From: Cyanobacteria bacterium SIG28
Lineage (GTDB): Bacteria > Cyanobacteriota > Vampirovibrionia > Gastranaerophilales > Gastranaerophilaceae
NCBI GenBank assembly: GCA_015152525.1
Contig: SUTU01000005.1
Coordinates: forward strand, 56,296 to 120,295
Direction: 5' to 3'
Length of the DNA stretch: 64,000 nucleotides
Shown here: one piece after another, positions 56,877-64,000 of the stretch
Layout: every line of letters starts with the position of its first letter
How positions within the stretch are numbered: position 1 is the stretch's first letter
Notes under the pieces: model-generated
The model's database searches: none
What the model was told of the DNA's origin: nothing
What the model saw: only the letters and a program-made list of their open reading frames with translations
Program-made: the position numbers and the translations under genes

Positions 56877-57662
56877 TTACCCATTACGTAAACACTTATA
56901 AACATTTGTTACCTTATCAAAACGATCTTTATCATTATGGTAAATATAGACATGAGGTTTTTGGTGATAATACTTACTAACATTTTCTATTTTGAGTTCT
57001 ACACCTTTTTGCTTGGCAGCATTTATAATCTTATTTATCAATTTTTGCGCCAGTTTAAAAATATAAAATTGCTCAAGACGATTTGCTTGACCATAAGCTA
57101 TATCCAGCCCTTCACCATCCCAAAACGGTGAAAAATCTTCTATCGAAACTTTCTCTTCCACATCTTCTTTTTTCTCTAAATCAATAATATTGAATTCTTG
57201 TTTCTTTTTATCATATAAAATATTATTCGGATTAATAAGATCAATATCGTATTTATTCCTTCTGATATTTAAAACTTTATCGATATAATCCGTATAAGCC
57301 TTATCCGGCACTTGTAAAAGCTCTAAAAGCTGCATAATCCTTGGTAAAAAAGATTTAGTTTCAACACTCCAATGTTTGCCGTACAAAGGTTTTCCTGCAA
57401 CTCTTTCCATTATAATAGTACTAGATGAACTTAAAATTTTTTTTGTTATTGGATTTACATCCCATTTTAAATTTTCCGGATCAAAAAAATTTGTTCTGGC
57501 TACAATAGATTTAAAACCTTTGATATTATATACAGTAGAAGATATGCCGGAGTTTATCTCACGCCCCAATTTTAAATCTTTGAAAGGCACAACTTTAACT
57601 TTTGGAGCAACATATTTTAACTTTTTAGCAGAATTATTAGCGGATAAATTCAAGATATTCAT
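56877..57662 (-). CDS. Small protein-kinase-like protein, 261 aa
   Basis: The chain follows a minimal kinase fold. A glycine-loop-like LGREINSGISSTVYNI (32-47) precedes Arg56 in SIVARTN, where kinases have Lys. IIMERVAGKPL (83-93) resembles the hinge. DLINPNNILYD gives Asp141 and Asn147, and FNIIDLE gives Asp161 for the DFG Asp. The layout recalls short bacterial kinase effectors such as OspG/NleH. There is no membrane segment. The Lys-to-Arg change leaves activity uncertain. It is monocistronic and lies beside tRNA-Ser. Aminoglycoside-kinase-like function is less likely from motif order. Confidence 0.65.
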   Translation of the reverse strand: MNILNLSANNSAKKLKYVAPKVKVVPFKDLKLGREINSGISSTVYNIKGFKSIVARTNFFDPENLKWDVNPITKKILSSSSTIIMERVAGKPLYGKHWSVETKSFLPRIMQLLELLQVPDKAYTDYIDKVLNIRRNKYDIDLINPNNILYDKKKQEFNIIDLEKKEDVEEKVSIEDFSPFWDGEGLDIAYGQANRLEQFYIFKLAQKLINKIINAAKQKGVELKIENVSKYYHQKPHVYIYHNDKDRFDKVTNVYKCLRNG

Positions 57663-57796
57663 ATTTGATTAAAATCCGAACAAATTATTTTTTGCGTTAA
57701 CTGTAAAAATAATTAAGAATTAGTCTTACAACAAGTAAAAAACAGCACAAAAAATTGGTGTATTTTAATAGTTTTAGAGAAATTTAGTTATAAAAT

Positions 57797-57825
57797 TTGC
57801 AATAAAAAAAGAGTTCCGCTATAAT
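57797..57825 (+). promoter_or_regulatory. Promoter of tRNA-Ser
   Basis: TTGCAA (57797-57802), a 17-base spacer, then TATAAT (57820-57825), 12 bases before the tRNA 5' end. Confidence 0.8.
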
Positions 57826-57837
57826 AAAAAAGAACCT

Positions 57838-57924
57838 AGAGGGGTGTCCGAGCGGTTGATGGTGCAATCTTGGAAGGGTTGTGTGGGAGCAATTCCACCG
57901 TGGGTTCGAATCCCATCCCCTCTG
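57838..57924 (+). tRNA. tRNA-Ser (anticodon GGA)
   Basis: AGAGGGG (57838-57844) pairs with CCCCTCT (57917-57923), with G57924 as discriminator. The anticodon loop TTGGAAG gives GGA. A long variable arm (class II) and GGTTCGAATCC in the T-arm fit serine. The 3' CCA is not encoded. It has its own promoter and terminator. Confidence 0.95.
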
Positions 57925-57929
57925 TAGAG

Positions 57930-57967
57930 AAGGCTAGCGCTAAAGCAAAGTGCTAGCCTTTTGTTTA
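57930..57967 (+). terminator. Terminator of tRNA-Ser
   Basis: AAGGCTAGCGCT and AGTGCTAGCCTT form a 12-base stem with one G-T pair, followed by TTGTTT. Confidence 0.85.
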
Positions 57968-58017
57968 TTGCAAATGTTCATAGCCTATATTAATAGTCTT
58001 ACAGGCTGTATTTTATT

Positions 58018-58176
58018 GTCCGTTTTGGTCGGAAGTTAAATTTTGTAGGTATACAATGTCTTGCAGTTTGATAAACATTGACTTTGAAACGAGAATTTAA
58101 CTGCAAAATTGAGAATTTTGGACAACTAAAATTCAAAAGTCGGACAGCGAAAGTAAAATATATGACCGTTTTTGTC
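58018..58176. promoter_or_regulatory. Two similar 13-mers upstream of the DUF262 gene
   Basis: GTCCGTTTTGGTC (58018-58030) and GACCGTTTTTGTC (58164-58176) match at 11 of 13 bases. They lie in the 280-base leader region before 58245 and may be operator sites. An AT-rich -10-like stretch follows near 58190-58200. Confidence 0.3.
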
Positions 58177-58244
58177 ATTATAAATTTATAAAATATAATA
58201 TGTTCTATTTTTATGGTACGCTGAAGAAAAAGGAGTTGTGAAGT

Positions 58245-60056
58245 ATGGTGAATAAATATTCTGTAGCGCAATATTCGGTTGATAACATTTTGGGCTTTAT
58301 TAATAGTGGCGAAATTTCTATTCCCGAAATTCAAAGACCATTTGTTTGGAAACCTAAAAATGTAAGAGATTTGGTCGATTCTTTATATAATGGCTACCCA
58401 ACAGGATATTTAATTATATGGCAAAACCCTTCAGTTCGTCTTAAAGATGGTAGAGAAGCCGGTGGAACAAAAATTTTAATTGATGGCCAACAAAGAGTTA
58501 CCGCATTAATGACAGCATTAGCAGGAAAGCCAATATTAACAGAGGATTATGAAACCAAAGCCTACAAAATTGCATTTAATCCTTTAGCAGAAGATGGTGA
58601 AGAGCGTTTCGCCGTTCAAACCCCTGCACACGTAAAAAGCAAAAATTGGATACCTGATATTTCAGTTGTATTTAAACCAGACTTTAATGCTTTTAACTTT
58701 ATTAACGAGTATATACAGAATAATCCTGAAACTTCTAGCGATATAATAAATAGAGCAATTCAAAAACTTCTTGATATTAGAACTTGTCAAATGGGGACAA
58801 TTATATTAGTACCGGATTTAGATATTAATGAAGTTACAGAAATTTTTGTGAGAATCAACTCTCAAGGTAAACGATTAAATGAGTCTGACTTTGCAATGTC
58901 AAAAATTGCAGCTGATTCTAAATATGGTGGAAATATTCTCAGAAAAGCAATTGATTATTTCTGTCACTTAGCAGTTGATCCTAATTTTTATGAAAAACTT
59001 TCAAATACAGATGATGAATTTATGTCATCAGAATTTGCAGGGCTATTGAAATGGCTCAAAGATGATAAAGAAGTCATATATGATCCAGATTACAATGACA
59101 TGTTACGTGTTTGCTTGATGTCAAAATTTAATAGAGGGAAATTAGGGGATTTAGTAAGTTTACTTTCAGGTCGTGATTTTGAAACAAGAACTTACAAAGA
59201 AGATATCGCTGAAGATAGTTTTGCTAGATTAACATCTGGCGTTAAAAACTTTATGAATGAATATAATTTTAAAAACTTTGTTTTAGCAATAAAAGGTTGC
59301 GGGTTTATAAGTGAAAAACTTTTAAATTCTAAAATGACACTTGATTTTGCTTACACACTTTATTTAATTTTAAATAACTCAAAAGATATTGATAAGGTTG
59401 AAATAAAACGCCTTGTTCAAAAGTGGTTCATTATGTCTACATTAACAAGTAGATATATTGGTTCTCCAGAATCTCAAATGGATAAAGATTTAAGAAGCAT
59501 TGCATCTAAGGGCTTTAAAGAATATTTTAAAGAAGTTGAAGATGCAGAACTCTCTGATACTTTTTGGAGTGTTGGTTTAGTGCAAAATCTTGAAACATCA
59601 TCTATCAACAGTCCGTATTTCAACACTTATATTGCAGCACAAGTTTGGAATGCTGAACAATCTTTGTTCTCTAGTACTACAAAAGTTTCAGACTTAGTTG
59701 CAGTTACAGGTGATGTTCATCACATCTTCCCAAAAGAATATTTAAGACAAAATGGATATGAAGATAAATCTAAATATAATCAAGTTGCAAACTATACATA
59801 TTTAGACACAGGTGTAAATATTTCTATTGGCAAAAAAGCTCCAAATGAATATTTTACAAAAGCAAAAGAACAATGCGCTTGTGGCGAGTGTCGCATAGGA
59901 ACAATTTTAAACGAAGATGAATTGTATAGAAATCTAGAAATAAATTGTATCCCTGCAACAATCTTAAATATGCAAGCTTGTAATTACGATGAATTCTTAC
60001 ATGAACGTCGCAAAATGATGGCTGAAAAGATTAGAAAATATTATTATTTAATATAA
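58245..60056 (+). CDS. DUF262/HNH protein, GmrSD-type restriction-like
   Basis: 603 residues. The N-terminal ParB/DUF262 fold shows SIPEIQRPFVWKPKNVRDLV (about 25-44), YPTGYLIIW and ILIDGQQRVTALM with the DGQQR motif at 80-84. The C-terminal nuclease-like region has DVHHIFPKEYL (490-500) followed by NQVANYTYLD and NISIGKKAP, a HxxP/HNH arrangement. GmrSD proteins use NTP hydrolysis in DUF262 and cleave modified phage DNA with the C-terminal nuclease. This is the fused single-gene version. AAAAGGAG lies before the start. It stands just after tRNA-Ser. Confidence 0.9.
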   Translation: MVNKYSVAQYSVDNILGFINSGEISIPEIQRPFVWKPKNVRDLVDSLYNGYPTGYLIIWQNPSVRLKDGREAGGTKILIDGQQRVTALMTALAGKPILTEDYETKAYKIAFNPLAEDGEERFAVQTPAHVKSKNWIPDISVVFKPDFNAFNFINEYIQNNPETSSDIINRAIQKLLDIRTCQMGTIILVPDLDINEVTEIFVRINSQGKRLNESDFAMSKIAADSKYGGNILRKAIDYFCHLAVDPNFYEKLSNTDDEFMSSEFAGLLKWLKDDKEVIYDPDYNDMLRVCLMSKFNRGKLGDLVSLLSGRDFETRTYKEDIAEDSFARLTSGVKNFMNEYNFKNFVLAIKGCGFISEKLLNSKMTLDFAYTLYLILNNSKDIDKVEIKRLVQKWFIMSTLTSRYIGSPESQMDKDLRSIASKGFKEYFKEVEDAELSDTFWSVGLVQNLETSSINSPYFNTYIAAQVWNAEQSLFSSTTKVSDLVAVTGDVHHIFPKEYLRQNGYEDKSKYNQVANYTYLDTGVNISIGKKAPNEYFTKAKEQCACGECRIGTILNEDELYRNLEINCIPATILNMQACNYDEFLHERRKMMAEKIRKYYYLI

Positions 60057-60157
60057 ATTAAAAATATATGAGGATATTTGAATTTATTTGTTTTTAACTG
60101 CAAGGTAAGCTTAATGTATTACAGTGTTTGATTTTATTTTATTTATTTCTTTTATTC

Positions 60158-60186
60158 TTGACAATGTATGAAATAAAACTTATAAT
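60158..60186 (+). promoter_or_regulatory. Perfect consensus promoter
   Basis: TTGACA (60158-60163), a 17-base spacer, then TATAAT (60181-60186), both exact consensus hexamers, 20 bases before the ATG at 60207. AAGGAG is at 60196-60201. Confidence 0.9.
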
Positions 60187-60206
60187 AAAATAAAAAAGGA
60201 GCAATT

Positions 60207-61061
60207 ATGAATAATTTACTTAACGAAATAAAACAGCTTGCACAACAAGGTTTAGAAAACGCCATAATTACCAAAGATGATAAGAATAAAGATATTTTTT
60301 TAAATATTATGCTTAAATCGGAGCTTGCTTTAAATAAAATTTCCATGAAAAATACAAATACATTAGCCCCAACAAGCAAAGAAGAATCGTCTAGAACATA
60401 TGAAAAATTGGATGACGATATAAAAATGAATATGTATTTGGTAGCTTATTGTTTTAGCTGTTACGAACATACGAGTTTGTATCCAAAGTTTAGTCAAGAC
60501 AAAGCTTTTATTGTTGCAGCTGAACAACTTGGAGTCAAGAAAAACACACTAAAAAATGCTAGAGATTGGTTTGATGGACACAACGATAGCCATAGAAGTG
60601 GTTGGTGGCAAGCACCTTTGCCGGATGACATGGAACGAGCTAAAACTGTTTTCGATAAAAAATCAAGAAATGAACTAATAAGTGCAGCCCAAAATATATT
60701 AGAAATAAACGAAGTTGAACCTAAAAACTGTAATTTTGGACAATCTTTAAAAAGCAGCAAATATGGTGGAAAATTTCGCAGCAAATCAGAAGTTGAAGAA
60801 TTCATTGATATTATAGTAAAACAATCACCATCTGTTGCGAAAGATTTAATTGAACAGTGTTCCCAAAAAACTTTTATTGCTTGTTATGAAATTTTTGCAA
60901 AAAAATATAACGAATCTACTGAATCTTTAAAACATGAAATAGTAAAATGTGATCCTCGTACAGCTTCTAATTCAGATTTTTCTTTGTGGATTAGAGCAAG
61001 ATTTATTCAAGAAATTTTCAAGCAAAATTTAGAAAAAGATGCTTTAGAAATTGTGAGCTAA
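60207..61061 (+). CDS. Unknown 284-aa protein, possibly defence-associated
   Basis: A soluble protein. The block LGVKKNTLKNARDWFDGHND followed by SHRSGWWQAPLPDDM (about 111-145) looks like a conserved domain core, similar by memory to N-terminal regions of some restriction-associated proteins, though I cannot name it. The C-terminal half is helical. It is strongly expressed in principle (exact consensus promoter, AAGGAG). It lies between the DUF262 gene and a two-helix membrane protein. Function unknown. Confidence 0.75.
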   Translation: MNNLLNEIKQLAQQGLENAIITKDDKNKDIFLNIMLKSELALNKISMKNTNTLAPTSKEESSRTYEKLDDDIKMNMYLVAYCFSCYEHTSLYPKFSQDKAFIVAAEQLGVKKNTLKNARDWFDGHNDSHRSGWWQAPLPDDMERAKTVFDKKSRNELISAAQNILEINEVEPKNCNFGQSLKSSKYGGKFRSKSEVEEFIDIIVKQSPSVAKDLIEQCSQKTFIACYEIFAKKYNESTESLKHEIVKCDPRTASNSDFSLWIRARFIQEIFKQNLEKDALEIVS

Positions 61062-61071
61062 AAGGATAAAT

Positions 61072-61260
61072 ATGGCAGGTTTTTTATTATTTTTATTTTT
61101 TAGCATATGTTCTTTTATAGCAGCTAGAACTTCTTTTAAAACAACAGCTTTAGGTAAATATTCTGTTCCGGATAAAGAAAGAATTGGACATTGTATTTTT
61201 TTTATTATTTTTGGATTAGCAAATCTTTATGCTGCCTTTGCTTTTTTAATGGGGAGTTAA
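61072..61260 (+). CDS. Small two-helix membrane protein, 62 aa
   Basis: MAGFLLFLFFSICSFIAART and CIFFIIFGLANLYAAFAFLM are two hydrophobic helices joined by a charged loop. AAAGGA precedes the ATG; it begins ten bases after the upstream stop and ends three bases before the next gene, so it is part of an operon. Function unknown. Confidence 0.75.
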   Translation: MAGFLLFLFFSICSFIAARTSFKTTALGKYSVPDKERIGHCIFFIIFGLANLYAAFAFLMGS

Positions 61261-61263
61261 CTT

Positions 61264-62058
61264 ATGCTAGGTGCAATAATTGGTGATATTGTTGGAAGTC
61301 CTTATGAGTTTGATGATTACAACATCAAAACAACAGATTTTCCTTTGTTTTCGGAAGAGTCAGAGATTACTGACGATACAATAATGACTTTAGCAGTTGC
61401 ACAAGGTTTAATGAACGGCAAAAAAGATTCTCAAAAAACCTATGACGAAATAACAAAATGTATGCAAAAACTTGGGAAAGAATATCCATATATGAGTTAC
61501 AGTTGTAATTTTCAAAATTGGCTGCATTCAAATAATCCTCAACCATATAATAGTTATGGGAATGGTTCGGCAATGAGAGTTTCTACTGTCGCTTGGTTTT
61601 TTGATAACTTAGAAGATGTTGAAAAATTTGCAAAAATATCAGCATTACCTACGCATAACCACCCAGAAGGTATAAAAGGCGCTCAAGCCGTTGCAAGCGC
61701 AATTTTTCTAGCAAGAAATGGTAAAACAAAAAGCGAAATCAAAAATTATATTATGAAAAAATATGCTTACGATTTATCTAAAACTTGTGATGAAATAAGA
61801 CCAACCTATCATCACGTTGAAAGTTGCCAAGAGACTGTTCCGCAGGCAATAACAGCCTTTCTAGAAGGAAATGATTTTGAAGAAGTAATTAGGCTCGCTG
61901 TATCTTTAGGTGGTGATTCCGACACCTTAACTGCAATCGCAGGAAGCATTGCAGAAGCATATTATCCAATTCCAAAAGACATTAAGGAAAGAGCGTTAGG
62001 ATTTTTAGATGATGATTTGATAAAAATTTATAATCAATTCCAAAAATTAATCAACTAA
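61264..62058 (+). CDS. ADP-ribosylglycohydrolase-family protein
   Basis: 264 residues of the DraG/ARH type, removing ADP-ribose from arginine or other acceptors. The Mg-binding EITDDTIM (34-41) at the N-terminus, NGSAMRVSTVAW in the middle, and LGGDSDTLTAIAGSIAEAYY (about 219-238) with the second metal cluster are all present. MLGAIIGDIVGSPYEF is a typical start. It may reverse a host or phage ADP-ribosylation, given the neighbours. Starts three bases after the small membrane gene. Confidence 0.95.
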   Translation: MLGAIIGDIVGSPYEFDDYNIKTTDFPLFSEESEITDDTIMTLAVAQGLMNGKKDSQKTYDEITKCMQKLGKEYPYMSYSCNFQNWLHSNNPQPYNSYGNGSAMRVSTVAWFFDNLEDVEKFAKISALPTHNHPEGIKGAQAVASAIFLARNGKTKSEIKNYIMKKYAYDLSKTCDEIRPTYHHVESCQETVPQAITAFLEGNDFEEVIRLAVSLGGDSDTLTAIAGSIAEAYYPIPKDIKERALGFLDDDLIKIYNQFQKLIN

Positions 62059-62503
62059 ATTACATTCAATAAATTACATTGGTGGAATAATTATTCCTAA
62101 ATTTGTTTAATTTTGTAATTTTAGCAAAATTAGGTTCAAAGTCTTTCTGTAACTGCTTTTAAGTTTAATTTACCCAAATGTAATTAAAGCTCAATAAATT
62201 ACATTTGATCTAATTTATTCAAAACTTCCCTAGAAGTCTGAAGTTGTTGTTGCAAGTGGGAAGTAACCACTTCCCTTAAAAGTGGGAAGACGCAATCAAT
62301 GTAATTTATTAACAAAACTTCATGAAACAATTATAATCTAATAACCAACGGACATTTTGGCACTTTTCTTCCTCAAAACCACCCCAACCGAAGTACGCAA
62401 AAGCGACAGAAAGGACATAATTACATTGTCTCAAAAATTTCGAGGGAAGGGGGTAGAAATTCAAACACAGAGCAAGTTACACCCCAATAAAATAAATTAC
62501 ATT
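62056..62503. repeat. Dispersed 13-mer repeats in the intergenic region
   Basis: AATAAATTACATT occurs exactly at 62068-62080, 62193-62205 and 62491-62503, and inverted at 62298-62310. Shorter versions are at 62056-62066, 62176-62185 (inverted) and 62417-62427. The spacing is irregular, so this is not a CRISPR array. Confidence 0.8.
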
Positions 62504-62774
62504 TTTTTGAAAATGTCCTGTCCGCCCATAGTAGGTTGGGCATACTTGAACTGCACCCACCCTCTCCCACAAGGGGCGAGGGTAATAAAAGTCAACTTTG
62601 GGAATTTTGATATTAAAAAGGTGCGTATAAACGCACCCTACATAGCTATTTTCATACTTATTGAAAATCCGTAAATAAAAATTTTTGCCTAATTCTTTAC
62701 AATGTTAAGTGTTTACAACTTATACGATTACTTTTGTAGTATAATTTATTCACTAGATTAAGGAGTGGTGTATT
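62059..62774. other. Non-coding stretch of about 0.7 kb with structured sequence
   Basis: Besides the 13-mers, GGGAAGT (62258-62264) and ACTTCCC (62269-62275) form a hairpin with loop AACC. GGACATTTT (62350-62358) and AAAATGTCC (62510-62518) form an inverted repeat about 150 bases apart around a segment of clearly higher G+C. A 105-codon frame at 62357-62674 does not look like protein. It may hold a relic element or an RNA. TATAAT at 62740-62745 may serve the next gene. Confidence 0.5.
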
Positions 62775-63308
62775 ATGCAAGTACAAGCAATTAACAACAG
62801 GGGTAAATATAATTATCAACAAAACAAGCCTAATTTTAAGGCATATATTAAGCCTAATGCTAATTTCCATATTCTTTATGGCAAAGAAACAAACTTTATG
62901 GCAGAAACACAAAGGGAAATGTTTAACGCTAATTTTGGAGTTCTTGTCCCTTTTTTAGTAAAAAAGTTTAGCGAATTACCTAAACATTGCCTTGAAATAT
63001 TAAAAATAAATAAAATAAATCAAGAATTTAAAAAAGAATATAACACAATTACACAAGTTGAAGATAATATTATGGATGTATTTGAATGCATTGTTTTAAA
63101 CCATGAGACAAAAAGAACTGCAAATATTCGTTTAGAACCTTCATTTGCACCACTAACTCAATTAATGGAAGGTATTGTAGAAAAAGAAAATACAGCATTC
63201 TTTAAAGGCGAACTACTTGAAAGTGACAAGGCATTATATAATACACTCACAACAGGCGAACCTTTAGATGAAATGTATATTAAAGCAATGAATGAATATA
63301 AAGGATAA
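62775..63308 (+). CDS. Lineage-specific protein with N-terminal NFKA motif, 177 aa
   Basis: It starts MQVQAINNRGKYNYQQNKPN then FKAYIKPN, sharing the early F-K-A-Y pattern with other proteins here. The middle is helical with charged stretches (LVKKFSELPKHCLEILKINK). AGGAG at 62761-62765 precedes the ATG. The next gene starts five bases after its stop. No known domain; function unknown. Confidence 0.75.
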   Translation: MQVQAINNRGKYNYQQNKPNFKAYIKPNANFHILYGKETNFMAETQREMFNANFGVLVPFLVKKFSELPKHCLEILKINKINQEFKKEYNTITQVEDNIMDVFECIVLNHETKRTANIRLEPSFAPLTQLMEGIVEKENTAFFKGELLESDKALYNTLTTGEPLDEMYIKAMNEYKG

Positions 63309-63313
63309 CAAAA

Positions 63314-63991
63314 ATGCAAATCAATTCAATTCAACAAAATCAAAATAACAATGCACAAAGTTTTGGGATGTTATATTCTAATAAAACGATTAAATCATTA
63401 AAGAAAATTGTCCCGGAACTTATCAAAGAAGAAGGTTTTGAAAACACAAAATCAGCAATAACAATTCTTAAAAAGTTAGGACTTCGCAAAGATAATATTA
63501 TGGTACAGCTTATAGCTGAAGACGGGTTTTATGAAACAATAGAACCTGCTGTCAATAGGGTTAAAAACAAGAAGTTTAATGGTTTTATATATGGTTTAGA
63601 ACCACATTTTCACGTGGGGATAGGGTCAAGTAAAACTCCTTTTTTAGATTTTGTTAAAACATTAGAAACAAAAGAATTTGTTGATGCAGCACACTCTAGT
63701 ATTGACAAACATGTAAATTACATAAAAAAACAAACTTTTAAAGATAAGATTTCACAAAAAACAAGAGAAGCAAAAGAATTGCTTGAAGATGGATTAGATT
63801 GGTTAAATGATAAATCATCACTTATTGATAATCCACCTCGTCTAGATGGTAGAAAACAATTACCAACTCTTGTTGCTTGGGATGATTTTAAAGAGTGGTT
63901 ATATTCACTATCTGAAAATAGAATAACATCTAAAGATAAAAATGTCGCAATCTTAAGAAAAGAAATTGATACATTGCCTACGAAATTATAG
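63314..63991 (+). CDS. Lineage-specific protein, 225 aa
   Basis: It starts MQINSIQQNQNNNAQSFGML then YSNKT, again an M-Q/K-I N-terminus followed by N/Q-rich sequence and an aromatic motif. A segment NGFIYGLEPHFHVGIGSSKT contains HFH near a glycine loop, but no known motif. The C-terminal half is helical. It follows the 177-residue gene by five bases, so the pair forms an operon. It ends ten bases before the window edge. Confidence 0.75.
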   Translation: MQINSIQQNQNNNAQSFGMLYSNKTIKSLKKIVPELIKEEGFENTKSAITILKKLGLRKDNIMVQLIAEDGFYETIEPAVNRVKNKKFNGFIYGLEPHFHVGIGSSKTPFLDFVKTLETKEFVDAAHSSIDKHVNYIKKQTFKDKISQKTREAKELLEDGLDWLNDKSSLIDNPPRLDGRKQLPTLVAWDDFKEWLYSLSENRITSKDKNVAILRKEIDTLPTKL

Positions 63992-64000
63992 CAAAGTCGG

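Noticed and set aside
57999..58334. 111-codon reverse frame between tRNA-Ser and the DUF262 gene
   Set aside because: Runs into the N-terminus of the DUF262 gene, has no ribosome site and no protein-like pattern.
62056..62503. Possible CRISPR array from repeated 13-mers
   Set aside because: Repeats are too short, irregularly spaced and in both orientations; no cas genes.
62357..62674. 105-codon open frame in the repeat-rich intergenic region
   Set aside because: No ribosome site, composition unlike neighbours, spans repeats and contains a CTHPLPQGAR-type stretch typical of translated non-coding repeats.

Overview
The window is AT-rich bacterial chromosome with densely packed genes on both strands. 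Most genes sit in short operons whose start and stop codons touch or overlap. An RND/TolC tripartite efflux system implies a double-membrane cell. MurJ, SpoIID/LytB, alanine racemase and the MEP-pathway enzyme IspF are bacterial housekeeping functions. Many small lineage-specific proteins begin M-K/Q-I/V and carry an early short motif of the F/L-K/G-A/G-x-Y type. Together with EF-hand, SpmA/B-like and AmmeMemo proteins, this resembles gut-associated non-photosynthetic Cyanobacteria (Melainabacteria/Gastranaerophilales). That placement is an inference from style and gene content; the window has no rRNA or other phylogenetic marker that settles it.

Layout. 1-7.5 kb: a truncated lineage-specific gene, then a 1948-residue protein whose widely separated Cys, His and Asn motifs look like a split papain-type peptidase, followed directly by a TrmB-type regulator. 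7.6-11.3 kb: an 81-residue protein and a reverse-strand operon miaB, two paralogous unknowns, alr. 11.4-17.6 kb: a small gene and an RND efflux operon (fusion protein, pump, TolC) behind a good promoter. 17.6-19.4 kb: small genes and a SpmA/SpmB pair. 19.5-28.1 kb: a 2015-residue coiled-coil protein at the head of an operon with a GlcD-type oxidase, CutA and an HExxH metalloprotein. 28.1-29.5 kb: ispF, a conserved-looking unknown with a TTG start, and a 29-residue membrane peptide.

29.5-34.5 kb holds the most system-like group: a zinc-ribbon protein with a nucleotide-binding fold that appears to have lost its P-loop lysine, divergent from a MotA/ExbB-like plus MotB/OmpA-like pair that resembles ZorA/ZorB of the Zorya defence system but lacks recognisable ZorC/D/E. 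34.5-41.3 kb: a split chromate transporter, the cysS-spoIID-murJ operon and a sigma-70-family factor. 41.6-51 kb: M16 peptidase, GT-C-like membrane enzyme, a histidine phosphatase-like protein missing catalytic residues, EF-hand protein, rpsT, recF with an apparently leaderless promoter, and a Memo-AMMECR1 fusion. 51-55.8 kb: operon mtnA, GT8, galE, licD, ispD/tarI, in which a LicD protein and a cytidylyltransferase are translationally coupled. 55.8-57.7 kb: lineage-specific proteins and a small kinase-like protein.

57.8-64 kb begins with tRNA-Ser(GGA) and reads as accessory DNA: a DUF262/HNH protein of the GmrSD type, an unknown gene under a perfect consensus promoter, an ADP-ribosylglycohydrolase, a 0.7-kb non-coding stretch with four copies of a 13-mer, and two more lineage-specific proteins. 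I see no integrase, transposase, CRISPR array or rRNA.
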